Of a stretch of DNA of 64,000 nucleotides, positions 8,078 to 16,632 are shown piece after piece. Position 1 is the stretch's first letter. Each line of letters begins with the position of its first letter. The notes below the pieces were generated by a model, which saw only the letters and a program-made list of their open reading frames with translations, was not told where the DNA came from and searched no databases. The stretch lies in the NCBI GenBank assembly GCA_016927425.1, contig JAFGMR010000079.1, positions 45,015 to 109,014 on the forward strand. The letters are read 5' to 3'. A program made the position numbers and the translations under genes. The DNA comes from Methanotrichaceae archaeon. Lineage in GTDB: Archaea; Halobacteriota; Methanosarcinia; Methanotrichales; Methanotrichaceae.

Positions 8078-9298
8078 ATGAAAGTTGCATATCTCAGCAC
8101 CGAGTACCCTCCAAAGATCTATGGGGGGCTTGGGGTATACGTGGACTCAATATCGAGGGAGCTTGCATCACTCGGAGACCAGATCACTGTCTTTACGCCT
8201 GGTGATGAGACCCTCAAGAAGAGGCAGAGCCGCCGAAAGGTAACAGCCATCAGGGTAAGGCCGAATCCGATGAGAGACGGCCTCGAGATATTCCTCTCCC
8301 CTGAGACGATCGGCTGGGGGGAAGAGGGGCTCGACCTTCTCCTCGACCTCTTGAGCTTCAACCAGATTACAGCATCGGAGCTCTTGGAGAAGGGGCCCTT
8401 CGACCTCTGCGTGGCCCACGATTGGTTGACGCTTCCAGCGGGCATGGCGGCAAAGAGGTCTGGACTGCCCCTAATCTATCACGTCCACGGCCTGGAGGTC
8501 GGGCGCTCCGACCACCCTAACTCACAGCTGGTGGAGCTGGAGAAGAGGGGGGCTCATCTGGCAGATGCTGTGATGACGGTATCATATGCGATGAAGGAGC
8601 AGCTCGTCGAGCTCGGCGTTCCGGCGGAGAAGATCCACGTCTGCTATCACGGGGTCGATACCGGTCTCTTCAGCCCGGATGCGGTCGACCTCGGGCGTTC
8701 CAAGGAGATCCGTGAGCGGCTGGGAATAGATGAGGGCGATTTGGTCATTCTCTTCCTCGGAAGGCTGGAGCCTGTAAAGGGCGTTATTCAACTGTTGCAG
8801 GCAATGCCCTCGGTGCTCGAGAGAAACCCCCGGGCAAGGTTGCTCATGGTTGGAAAGGGCACCCTCGAAGAGGAGGTCCGTTGCGAGGCAGAGCGACTAC
8901 CGATCTTGCTCGTCACAGATTTCCTCGATGAGAAGGAGAAGGTCCAGTACTATGGCCTCGCAGACGTCTGCGTCTTTCCAAGCCTCTACGAGCCCTTTGG
9001 CATTGTGGCGCTCGAGGCTGCAGCCATGGGGAAGGCAGCCGTTGTTGGTGCAAGCGGAGTAAGCGGTCTCGCTGAGATCGTGAACAACCCTGCAACGGAG
9101 AGGCCGACCGGTGTGCATGTGGACTCGCGCTCCCCCGAGGATATCGCATGGGGGATCAACCTCGCCCTGGAGGATCCACTGCGGCTTTCCGAGTGGGGGA
9201 GAAATGCACGAGAGCGCTCCTTAAACCTCTTCACGTGGCCCCGGGCAGCCGAGCTAACCCAAGAGATATACAGGGAGGTAGTCGGATCACCGAGCTGA
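8078..9298 (+). CDS. GT4/GT5-type glycosyltransferase (glycogen synthase-like)
   Basis: A retaining GT-B enzyme. The start MKVAYLSTEYPPKIYGGLG contains the Gly-rich loop typical of starch/glycogen synthases and GT4 enzymes; AHDWLTLPAG and YHVHGLEVGRSDHP follow in the N-domain; the C-domain has LFLGRLEPVKG and PSLYEPFGIVALEAAAMG (about residue 300). I chose ATG 8078 because family members begin at MKVAYLSTE; ATG 8063 would add five residues. It lies 46 bases after the GT3-like synthase and overlaps the GalT frame that follows. It may extend or remodel the same glucan. Confidence 0.85.
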   Translation: MKVAYLSTEYPPKIYGGLGVYVDSISRELASLGDQITVFTPGDETLKKRQSRRKVTAIRVRPNPMRDGLEIFLSPETIGWGEEGLDLLLDLLSFNQITASELLEKGPFDLCVAHDWLTLPAGMAAKRSGLPLIYHVHGLEVGRSDHPNSQLVELEKRGAHLADAVMTVSYAMKEQLVELGVPAEKIHVCYHGVDTGLFSPDAVDLGRSKEIRERLGIDEGDLVILFLGRLEPVKGVIQLLQAMPSVLERNPRARLLMVGKGTLEEEVRCEAERLPILLVTDFLDEKEKVQYYGLADVCVFPSLYEPFGIVALEAAAMGKAAVVGASGVSGLAEIVNNPATERPTGVHVDSRSPEDIAWGINLALEDPLRLSEWGRNARERSLNLFTWPRAAELTQEIYREVVGSPS

Positions 9299-10248
9299 GA
9301 AGGCACTACTTCCTAGATGAGTACTGCATCATAGCAAGTGAGCGTAAGCGCCGCCCAACCGACTTTGCTCAACCGAAAGGAACGAGCAAATCGGCGAAGG
9401 CTTGTCCTTTCTGCCCAGGAAACGAGGAGATGACGCCGCCTGCAACAGCGGCATACCGCGAGGATGGCATCTTCGCCGATGGATTGGAGCGGGTGAGGGG
9501 CTGGAAGGCGAGATGCATCCCAAACCTCTTTCCAGCCGTGTCAATGGATCCGGGGCCGATTACAGGCGAATGGGTGGCCGTTTCGGGTCGAGGCGGCCAT
9601 GAGATCATCATAGAGTCCCCGAACCACGATAAGAGCCCTGCTGGATTCGATAAATTTGAGATGGAGCTGATGCTTGCAGTATACCGGGACAGGTACAGAG
9701 AGCATATGGGTGCGGGCGCTGCATGCGTATCTCTATTCAAGAACTGGGGCGAGCTCGCGGGCGCATCGCTTCGCCATACCCATTCTCAGCTCATATCCTT
9801 GCCCATAGTGCCCCCCCTGCTGATGAGCGAATCGCGTGCCATCACCGAGTCCCCGCTCTGTCCCTACTGCCATATCGTGGAGAGGGAAGGGGCCTCCTCC
9901 CGGCTGGTTGCAAGCAATCGATCCTGGATCCAGATCGCCCCCTTCTGTTCCCAGGTGCCCTACGAGACCTGGATACTTCCAAGAGTCCATGCAAGCTCAT
10001 TGATCGATCTCGACAGATCCCATCTGGCAGACCTGGCGGAGATTCTTGGCCGGGCATTGAGGGGTCTCGGGCAACTGCTCGACGACCCGCCTTACAACTA
10101 CATGTTCTTCCAGCTGCCTGAAGGATACCATATGAACCTGCGCATACATCCGGTGACGACCAAGATGGCTGGATTCGAGAAGAACACGGGGATCTTCATC
10201 AACCCGGTGCCACCGGAGCAGGCTGCAAGGGAGCTTGCTGATGCATGA
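9235..10248 (+). CDS. galT: Galactose-1-phosphate uridylyltransferase family protein
   Basis: GalT swaps UMP between UDP-glucose and hexose-1-phosphate, feeding or draining nucleotide sugars. CPFCPGNE (about residue 57) is the first zinc site and LRHTHSQLISLPIVP (about 178-192) is the active-site HxHxQ motif with the nucleophilic His; the HIT-like C-domain ends near GYHMNLRIHPV. Homology begins at ELRRHYFLDEY. No ATG lies nearby in frame, so GTG 9235, overlapping the upstream gene by 64 bases, is the nearest normal start. An ADP-glucose phosphorylase role cannot be excluded by sequence alone. It is the fourth gene of the KaiC/glycogen cluster. Confidence 0.85.
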   Translation: MAPGSRANPRDIQGGSRITELRRHYFLDEYCIIASERKRRPTDFAQPKGTSKSAKACPFCPGNEEMTPPATAAYREDGIFADGLERVRGWKARCIPNLFPAVSMDPGPITGEWVAVSGRGGHEIIIESPNHDKSPAGFDKFEMELMLAVYRDRYREHMGAGAACVSLFKNWGELAGASLRHTHSQLISLPIVPPLLMSESRAITESPLCPYCHIVEREGASSRLVASNRSWIQIAPFCSQVPYETWILPRVHASSLIDLDRSHLADLAEILGRALRGLGQLLDDPPYNYMFFQLPEGYHMNLRIHPVTTKMAGFEKNTGIFINPVPPEQAARELADA

Positions 10249-10387
10249 TATGGATGGCCCAATCGTGGGCACGCCTTTCGTTCAACGCGAAAATGTAAAT
10301 ATCTGCACAATTATCATATGAGATATGCTAAACCCTTGGAGTTGGGATTCGATGAGAGATGCTGTCAAGCCATGGGTGGATAGATAG

Positions 10388-11554
10388 ATGCGTATAGGTA
10401 TGTTCTCTTGGGAGAGTCTATATTCCATAAAGGTGGGGGGCGTTGCGCCTCACGTCTCCGAGCTTGCCGAGGCCTTGGCCAGAAAGGGTCACGACCTGCA
10501 CGTCTTTACCAGACGGGGCGACTTCGATGCCTTCGACAAGATCAATGAGGTTTACTATCAGAGGGTGGATCTGGAGCCGTCAGGAGATTTGCTCGAACAG
10601 ATGAACCGGATGGGAGATGCCATGTGCGATCGTTTCGCGCAGGTACAGAAGATATTCGGGCCATTCGATATAGTTCACGGCCATGACTGGCATCCAGTGC
10701 TCGCACTGAACCGCATAAAAAGGGAGCATGGCCTACCTTACGTCCTTACCATGCACAGCACCGAGTGGGGGCGAAATGGAAACACGTTCAGCGATTGGGA
10801 GATCGCAAAGGAGATCTCTCATCGGGAGTGGCTTGGCGGTTACGAGTCCTCCCGGGTCATCGTGACCACGCGAAGGATGCTGGAGGAGATGAAGATGATC
10901 TACAACATCCCCGAGGAGAAGATCTCCATCATACCAAACGGCATCCTGCCTGGCAAGATCGGCCGCATGGTCGACCCTGGGCGGGTGAAGGAGCGCTACG
11001 GCATCCATCCCCTTGCCCCGGTGATCCTCTTCTGCGGCAGGATGAGCTATCAGAAGGGTCCGGACCTGCTAATAGAGGCGATCCCCGATATACTGAGGAG
11101 CCGCTGGGATGCCAAGTTCGTCTTCATAGGCGAGGGGGATATGCGCTGGGCTTGCGAGCGAAGGGCAGAGGATCTCGGGGTGAAGGGTGCCTGCAGGTTC
11201 CTCGGCTACATACGCGGCGCCGAGAAGGAGGATCTGATGAATGCATGCGACATCACATGCGTTCCGAGCCGAAACGAGCCGTTCGGCGTGGTTGTCCTCG
11301 AGGCCTGGGATGCGGGAAAGCCAGTCGTTGCAACTGAGGCTGTGAGCATCATCCACAACTTCGAGGACGGTGTGCTCGCCTACATCCAGCCCCAGTCCAT
11401 CGCCTGGGGCGTCAACTACCTCCTGCAACATCCCAAGGAGATGAAAGAGATGGCCTATGCCGGGCGGAGGAGGATGCAAGCGGAGTGCAGCTGGAATCCA
11501 ATCGCAAACAAGACGGAGGAGGTATATAGCAAGGTCCTTGGGAGGCAGGCGTGA
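10388..11554 (+). CDS. GT4-family glycosyltransferase
   Basis: A GT-B glycosyltransferase of 388 aa: MRIGMFSWESLYSIKVGGVA holds the N-terminal Gly loop, VHGHDWHPVLA and TMHSTEWGRNGN are N-domain motifs, FCGRMSYQKGPDLL opens the C-domain and RNEPFGVVVLEAWDAG (about 295-310) is the EP-F-x7-E motif. It resembles archaeal and thermophilic glycogen/maltodextrin-type synthases annotated next to GalT. A 139-base gap separates it from galT, so it may have its own promoter. It probably belongs to the same polysaccharide pathway. Confidence 0.85.
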   Translation: MRIGMFSWESLYSIKVGGVAPHVSELAEALARKGHDLHVFTRRGDFDAFDKINEVYYQRVDLEPSGDLLEQMNRMGDAMCDRFAQVQKIFGPFDIVHGHDWHPVLALNRIKREHGLPYVLTMHSTEWGRNGNTFSDWEIAKEISHREWLGGYESSRVIVTTRRMLEEMKMIYNIPEEKISIIPNGILPGKIGRMVDPGRVKERYGIHPLAPVILFCGRMSYQKGPDLLIEAIPDILRSRWDAKFVFIGEGDMRWACERRAEDLGVKGACRFLGYIRGAEKEDLMNACDITCVPSRNEPFGVVVLEAWDAGKPVVATEAVSIIHNFEDGVLAYIQPQSIAWGVNYLLQHPKEMKEMAYAGRRRMQAECSWNPIANKTEEVYSKVLGRQA

Positions 11555-11811
11555 TCCTGGGCTCGTCTCTCCGTTGAACGGGCCGACCGGCGCCTCGATA
11601 GCCTGCTATATACTATATGTGGGTCTATGCTGATTATATAGACTCTATAGAAAAGATATATATTGCATTGTTAGCCACCTCTGCGATATGATTGCCCCCA
11701 CTATGCATTCTCTCGCCGCAGATGTGCGGCGATCTCAGTCGATCTATTTTCCTGATGGTGCGGATCCTTTTGGCGCGTGCAGCATCGATGTCGAGATAAT
11801 GGTGATCTGAT

Positions 11812-12288
11812 ATGGAGAGGATCGTAGATACTGGGCAGATCCCAAAGGCCGGAGATCTTCTAGGGCTCTTGAACTATTACGAGGCCCGCCTATCGAGATG
11901 TGACTCCTCTGTGCCGGAGGCCGAGTTCAGAGGCTGCAAGCTCAGCTTTGTGATCGATCTTATTCGAAGGGTGGAGATCCCCGAAGACCTGAAGCTCGAG
12001 GAGATCCGGTCTATCATCGACGGCTGGAGGATGGTGGTTCCCTGGGGAGGGCCTGAGCTGAGCCTTCTTGAGATGGAGGAGATCAATGAGAGCATGGATA
12101 GGGTGAGGGGCGCCGTCGCCTGGGCTGGCTGTCACAGGGATCCAAAGGTCAGGTGGCTCCTCAGCATTGCGCTGATGTTGGCGCTTCCCCTGCGGTCCTC
12201 CGACCTTCACGCCGAGGCCATCCCCAGGGTGCGGGAATCGATGATCCATGTTATGGAGTTCCTCGCTTTGCAGATGGAGAAGAGATAG
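11812..12288 (+). CDS. Hypothetical protein (158 aa)
   Basis: No family recognised. It is soluble and mostly helical, with an acidic N-terminal half, one segment of moderate hydrophobicity (WLLSIALMLALPL, about 124-136) and a conserved-looking Trp/Pro patch (VVPWGGPELS). ATG 11812 is the first start after an AT-rich region (11605-11680) with several TATA-like strings. The 257-base gap upstream holds no other gene that I can see. Codon use matches the surroundings, so the frame is probably genuine. Confidence 0.6.
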   Translation: MERIVDTGQIPKAGDLLGLLNYYEARLSRCDSSVPEAEFRGCKLSFVIDLIRRVEIPEDLKLEEIRSIIDGWRMVVPWGGPELSLLEMEEINESMDRVRGAVAWAGCHRDPKVRWLLSIALMLALPLRSSDLHAEAIPRVRESMIHVMEFLALQMEKR

Positions 12289-12332
12289 GTCGTATCGTCG
12301 ATGTTGCATTGGGGCAGGTCAGGCGGTTGCTA

Positions 12333-12986
12333 TCATGCAGCGCCGCTTGCCTGCAACGTGAGGTAGATCTGCCACAGGCCGGTTGTTATGAACTGGACCG
12401 CAAGCGCTCCTAGGATCAACCCCATCACCCTTGTTACCACCATTCCCCCGGTTATGCCGAGGTAGCTATGGATGGTCTCCGAGGAGCGAAAGAGGATCCA
12501 GCATATGAGGAAGGTCAATGCGAGCGTTGCCAGGACCTCTCCGCGAAGGGCGATGGACGAGCCTGCGTGTTCCATAACGATGATGGCGGTGGTCATCGAT
12601 GCGGGCCCTGCGAGCATCGGTATGGCCAAGGGAAAGAACGATACGTCCTGCCTTTTTCCCGCCTCTTCAGCCTCCTCTGGGGTATGGGCAGCCTTGGACT
12701 GGCCGCCGTGCATCATCGTAAGGGAGATGCTCATGAGGAGGATTCCTCCGATCACCCGAAGCGAGTCGACGTTCACCTGAAAGAAGCCCAGAATCGACGT
12801 CCCGGCAACAGCAGTGATTGCCATGATGGCAAGGCCGAAGAGGCATGACCTATTCGCCACAACGAGGCGCTCCTTCTCCGACATATCCTGGGTGAGGGAG
12901 AGGAAGACCATGACGTTTCCCACTGGATTGACTATTGCGAAGAAGGCGCTGAAGGCTACCGCGAAGAAGCCGTAGATGCTGTCCAT
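12333..12986 (-). CDS. MarC-family integral membrane protein (UPF0056)
   Basis: This multi-helix membrane protein contains the MarC signature FFAIVNPVGNVMVFLSL near its N-terminus and a second conserved block IPMLAGPASMTTAIIV, with about six hydrophobic helices. The family's transport substrate is unknown; MarC is not a proven drug pump. ATG 12986 is chosen because a TATA box (13011-13020) on the minus strand lies about 25-30 bases upstream and there is no ribosome-binding site, which fits a leaderless transcript; the longer ORF from 13028 would start upstream of the TATA box. Confidence 0.88.
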   Translation of the reverse strand: MDSIYGFFAVAFSAFFAIVNPVGNVMVFLSLTQDMSEKERLVVANRSCLFGLAIMAITAVAGTSILGFFQVNVDSLRVIGGILLMSISLTMMHGGQSKAAHTPEEAEEAGKRQDVSFFPLAIPMLAGPASMTTAIIVMEHAGSSIALRGEVLATLALTFLICWILFRSSETIHSYLGITGGMVVTRVMGLILGALAVQFITTGLWQIYLTLQASGAA

Positions 12987-13010
12987 GTCAGATATTGGCC
13001 TGTCGGCACG

Positions 13011-13020
13011 GTATAAAGTA
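13011..13020 (-). promoter_or_regulatory. TATA box of the MarC gene
   Basis: The minus strand reads TACTTTATAC, an archaeal TATA element. It is about 25-30 bases from ATG 12986, predicting transcription from or next to the start codon. Confidence 0.55.
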
Positions 13021-13660
13021 TTTTCCACACATAGGAGGCGCTGGGCAGTCTACCTGCATTGAGTGGTTGAACATGGGAACGTATGGGTTAAAAAGAGATT
13101 TTACCACAAAGACACAAAGGCACGAAGTACTCACAAAGATAGGAGTTGCGCAGTTGATGTTGGACTTTGAAATCAAATGAATTATAATTATCATTAAATT
13201 GGATTCATCAATCTAATCGACATCATTATGATATCTTTAACCAAAATATCCAACGTTCTGCAATCTAACTGCGTAAGTCCTAAAGGAATTATTAAAAAAA
13301 ATGGATTGGAATACGGATTAAATGGTAACTTTATGCGTTCTTCGTGTCCCTTGTGCCGTTTCGGTTTAAATAATAGTGCGCGGATTGCACAGCATGCGGT
13401 AAAGAAAAACCGTGAGTCAAGAGCGTTCTGGGACAGCCTTCTTGTGTGAAGTCCAAATCACCTCAATCGTGGCAGACTACCTATAGAGTCCCGAAAGCTA
13501 TATAGAACGATAACTGATAACTTATAGGGATGTAGAGAGAACCGAGGATGGGAACGACTTGATTTTAGGACTCGTGAGGATCTAGAAGGAATATTCGATG
13601 AATCACAATCTCTTTGATTGCGCTAGATCTGAAGCCAATGGGTACTATTCACAGGCGTCT
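13021..13660. other. AT-rich gap between marC and the GIY-YIG gene, with an inverted motif pair
   Basis: No convincing gene. The block at 13103-13127 (ACCACAAAGACACAAAGGCA and following) reappears inverted and diverged at 13338-13357 (TTCTTCGTGTCCCTTGTGCC). The 210 bases between are AT-rich. The ORFs here are short, low-complexity and not conserved-looking, so I treat the region as a decayed repeat. Confidence 0.4.
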
Positions 13661-14521
13661 ATGATCCGGCCCTTCTCCATTCGCGTCTTCTGCCCCGAAG
13701 GAAATCCCGCAGGACTACGGATAATAACCAAGTCCAATTGGACTGGCTGCGGCATTGTGTGCCCAAGGTCTCTCCTGCCATCGGTAAAAAATCGTAATGA
13801 ATTTTTTCAGCCAGGAGCTTACGTCCTTGTAGGCCCTCCTGAGGATGGAGAAATGCCTAAAATATACGTTGGTGAAGGGGATCCAGTAGGTCCAAGGCTG
13901 GAGCAGCATTACGCAAATAAAGAGTTCTGGACTTGGGCAGTCTTTTTCGTCTCCACCGATGGAAGCCTGAACAAAGCCCATGTTCAGCATTTAGAGGCCA
14001 GATTGCTGGATATGGCTAAGCAAGCCAAGAGAGCTATCCTAGATAATTCAAATACCCCTAGAAAACCAGCGTTGTCAGAAGCGGAGACGGCTGATGCAGA
14101 GAGCTTCCTATATGACATGTTAAGCATATTTCCATTGCTGAGCCTGACTGTTTTTGAGAAAACCACGGTCTTAAACGGCTCTTCCGGACATGAATTCAAG
14201 ATCGACGCGAAAGGGATACTTGCAAGAGGCTATGAAACATCAGAGGGTTTCATAGTGCTCAAAGGATCTACTGTGGTCTGTGATGAGGTGGCTTCCATTC
14301 ATCGATATCTATCTGACCTCAGAAAGGATCTTCAATCACAAGGCGTATTGATATCCCGAGGAGACCACTTGGAGTTCGCTCAGGACTATCTCTTCAACTC
14401 TCCTTCGACAGCGGCGGGGGTTGTTCAAGGAAGATCTGCCAACGGGCGCATTGATTGGAAGGACAATTCCGGCATGACCCTTAGGGAATTCCAGGATAAA
14501 AAGATGGGAGCATCGATCTAA
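13661..14521 (+). CDS. GIY-YIG nuclease-family protein with DUF4357 tail
   Basis: The N-terminal half contains GAYVLVGPPED and KIYVGEGDPV, the G-Y/V and Y-V/I-G strands of the GIY-YIG fold, then a helix with LEARLLDMAKQA where the catalytic Glu is expected. The C-terminal 45 residues (FNSPSTAAGVVQGRSANGRI then W-K-D) match DUF4357. This two-domain layout is common in archaeal and bacterial proteins of unconfirmed function, sometimes near restriction or defence genes. I chose ATG 13661 because homology begins at MIRPFSIRVF; the ORF itself opens at 13598. It stands alone between a repeat region and a ThiF remnant. Confidence 0.85.
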   Translation: MIRPFSIRVFCPEGNPAGLRIITKSNWTGCGIVCPRSLLPSVKNRNEFFQPGAYVLVGPPEDGEMPKIYVGEGDPVGPRLEQHYANKEFWTWAVFFVSTDGSLNKAHVQHLEARLLDMAKQAKRAILDNSNTPRKPALSEAETADAESFLYDMLSIFPLLSLTVFEKTTVLNGSSGHEFKIDAKGILARGYETSEGFIVLKGSTVVCDEVASIHRYLSDLRKDLQSQGVLISRGDHLEFAQDYLFNSPSTAAGVVQGRSANGRIDWKDNSGMTLREFQDKKMGASI

Positions 14522-14611
14522 TCGATGGGGGGGCATGGTGGTGAAATGGATCTCGGGCGATCACCCGCAGAGGAGATCGCGGGGATTACCGGGACCCACT
14601 GCGCCTGGAGG

Positions 14612-14830
14612 GGCGATGCTGAGCTCATCGTAGATGCCCTCGAGAGCTTCGACGCCAGTCTCCTCCTGAACAGAGCGGCGAATGAGAGGGAGATCCCCCT
14701 CTTCCACGGGGCGATCTCCGGCTTTCGGGGCCTGGGGGGGCGGCAGTGATCCCTGGAGGACGGTGCAACAGAGATAGCATCTATTGCACCCTCGCCCTCC
14801 TCCTTCGGCATCATCGCCCCCCCGGATGGG
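14612..14830 (+). pseudogene. Fragment of the HesA/ThiF gene
   Basis: Bases 14612-14735 are nearly identical to 15434-15557 of the intact HesA/ThiF gene, encoding GDAELIVDALESFDASLLLN and NEREIPLFHGAISGFRG. After that the match weakens and loses frame (CAGTGATCCCTGGA versus the intact gene's GTGATCCCGGGAAGG), with faint similarity to about 14830. The nucleotide-binding N-terminus is absent. It is a partial duplication about 800 bases upstream of the parent gene. Confidence 0.8.
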
Positions 14831-15086
14831 CGAGGAAGCAACATGCATGGGGGGGACTGGGACGCCCCTTCTCGGAGATCACCTCGCCACCCTCGACAGC
14901 CTCTTTTCGATGTTGTCACTCTTGCGAGGATATGCCCTACCGGCGCTTGCCTATGCGCTCTCAACGCATTAGCGCGATCCTTCGATAGTCGCATATAGCA
15001 GACAGACGCAGCGGCCTAAGCCCTTCATCCCCAGACCCCATCCATATCGCTTGGCTTAAATCGCCTGAGCTTCACTCTTCCAGCCG

Positions 15087-15821
15087 ATGTCCAAAGATCG
15101 CGATCTTCTCCGATACTCTCGCCAGATACCGCTGCTCGGCGAGGCCGGCCAGGAGAGGCTTTCCTCCTCCCATGTATTCATCGCGGGCGCAGGAGGCCTA
15201 GGCTCGGCGGTTGCATTCTACATGGCAGCGGCAGGCTTTGGCCGGATCACAATAGTGGATTGCGACAGCGTTGAGATGAGCAACCTGAACCGCCAGATAC
15301 TCCACGGAATGAAGGACCTTGGAAGAAGCAAGGCGATCTCCGCATGCGAGTCCATGAGAGAGCTGAACCCTGTGGTGGAGACAGAGCCGATTATTGCAAC
15401 GATCGAAGCCGACAACATCGACAAGCTCTTAGGCGATGCTGAGCTCATCGTAGACGCCCTCGACAGCTTCGACGCCAGGTTCCTCCTGAACAGAGCGGCT
15501 AATGAGAGGGAGATTCCCCTCTTCCACGGGGCGATCTCCGGCTTTAGGGGCCAGGCAACGACGGTGATCCCGGGAAGGACGGCGTGCCTTCGATGCATCT
15601 ATCCTAGACACCCTCGATCTACCCCCTCGCCAGCCCTGGGATCTACCTGCGGCATCATCGGCTCCATCCAGGTGAACGAGGCGGTGAAGTACGTGGGAGG
15701 AAAGGGCCGCCTCCTCGAAAATCGCCTCGCCATATGGGATGGTCTCGCCTCGGTGCTCGAAGAGGTCGAGGTTGACCGCGATCCGGATTGCCCGGACTGC
15801 GGCTCATATCGGGGGCGGTGA
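15087..15821 (+). CDS. HesA/MoeB/ThiF-family E1-like adenylyltransferase
   Basis: This enzyme adenylates the C-terminal Gly-Gly of a small ubiquitin-like sulfur carrier. The sequence shows RYSRQIPLLGEAGQERL at the start, the ATP-binding GAGGLGSAVAFY (about 35-46), the DCDSVEMSNLNRQ motif (58-70), and paired zinc cysteines CLRC (about 171-174) and CPDC (about 237-240). It lacks a rhodanese domain. The gene lies 44 bases upstream of the operon encoding MoaD- and MoaE-like proteins, so its likely partner is the MoaD-like carrier at 16629. ATG 15087 fits family length (244 aa). Confidence 0.92.
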   Translation: MSKDRDLLRYSRQIPLLGEAGQERLSSSHVFIAGAGGLGSAVAFYMAAAGFGRITIVDCDSVEMSNLNRQILHGMKDLGRSKAISACESMRELNPVVETEPIIATIEADNIDKLLGDAELIVDALDSFDARFLLNRAANEREIPLFHGAISGFRGQATTVIPGRTACLRCIYPRHPRSTPSPALGSTCGIIGSIQVNEAVKYVGGKGRLLENRLAIWDGLASVLEEVEVDRDPDCPDCGSYRGR

Positions 15822-15823
15822 GG

Positions 15824-15860
15824 TTTAAGTATCTTCCAAGATCCAAATAGCCAGAGGAGG
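15824..15860 (+). promoter_or_regulatory. Promoter and ribosome-binding site of the DUF1890 operon
   Basis: TTTAAGTATC (15824-15833) is a plausible TATA element immediately after the HesA/ThiF stop. A strong ribosome-binding site, GAGGAGG (15854-15860), sits five bases before ATG 15866. This suggests that the operon can be transcribed separately from the ThiF gene. Confidence 0.5.
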
Positions 15861-15865
15861 ATGAA

Positions 15866-16327
15866 ATGTTCGAAAGGGGAGGGAAAGCGCTCTTATTGAT
15901 GGGCTGCCCAGAGGTGCCGGTTCAGACGAGCCTCGCCCTCTATCTTTGTTCGAGGTTGAGAAGGGATGGCTGGGAGGTCCTCGTGGCCGGAACCGGCGCC
16001 GCCCTGAAGCTCCTGGAGGTGGCCGACCCTGAGAGGCATTACCTCTCGGAGACGATGAACCTCGACGATTGCATAGCGAAGACGGTAGAGGGGGAAATGA
16101 CGTTCGATATCTGCTTCGTATTCATGCACAACGACGCTGGAGTGACCTATGGGGCAACGATTCGCAGCATATCGAGCGCCAGGATCTATGCCCTCATCTA
16201 CGGAAGAGGCGCCGATGAGCTCGCAGAGATAATTGACTTCGACTGCGAAACGATCGCTGCAAAGGCGGTGCACAACCCAGCTCCGCTGAAGGCGCGCCTT
16301 GACAAGGTGATGGGATGGGCTGCATAG
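15866..16327 (+). CDS. DUF1890 family protein (methanogen-associated)
   Basis: The protein (153 aa) carries the family pattern GCPEVPVQTSLALYLCSRLR near the N-terminus and LLEVADPERHYL at about 50-60. I recall DUF1890 as confined largely to methanogens and of unknown function; the alternating strand/helix pattern suggests a Rossmann-like fold (inference). Cys 13 and the conserved Asp/His residues could bind a cofactor. It is the first gene of a run in which each ORF overlaps the next, and it overlaps the DUF1894 gene by 13 bases. Confidence 0.85.
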   Translation: MFERGGKALLLMGCPEVPVQTSLALYLCSRLRRDGWEVLVAGTGAALKLLEVADPERHYLSETMNLDDCIAKTVEGEMTFDICFVFMHNDAGVTYGATIRSISSARIYALIYGRGADELAEIIDFDCETIAAKAVHNPAPLKARLDKVMGWAA

Positions 16328-16632
16328 AGGCCCTCAAGCCGGAGGTGCTCCTCGCCAGGATCTCCTTCAAGGAGGCCCGAGAGTACATAGAGTCACACGC
16401 CCCGGAGGTCCATCACGTCCAGCCGGGCTTCAAGCTCTTCGGCGAGTACCTGATAGGCGTCCCTCCACTAGCGATTGGGATCGAGAACGATAACATCTTG
16501 TTTCCATTCACAAAGCCCTGTTATGGGACTTTCGTCCTCCGCCTGAAGGACGGCGCTGAGGTCGAGAGGTTCAGGTCGGCGATGAGCGCGGAGATGAAGA
16601 GGTCGCTCAAGGGAAGGGGGCCCAAGCGTTGA
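16315..16632 (+). CDS. DUF1894 family protein (methanogen-associated)
   Basis: Family features are MGCIEALKPEVLL at the start, SFKEAREYIESH and the block GIPPL-like GVPPLAIGIE followed by FTKPCYGTFVLR. DUF1894 is a methanogen family with no established role and is typically encoded beside DUF1890, as here. Translation probably starts at ATG 16315 inside the preceding gene, indicating coupling. Two cysteines (residues 3 and about 72) are the only obvious candidate ligands. It overlaps the MoaD-like gene by four bases. Confidence 0.85.
   Translation: MGCIEALKPEVLLARISFKEAREYIESHAPEVHHVQPGFKLFGEYLIGVPPLAIGIENDNILFPFTKPCYGTFVLRLKDGAEVERFRSAMSAEMKRSLKGRGPKR

Noticed and set aside
13021..13450. 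Short ORFs such as one with LCVFVVKSLF near 13090
   Set aside because: Low-complexity translations of the repeated CACAAAGACACAAAGG-type motif; no start or family signal.
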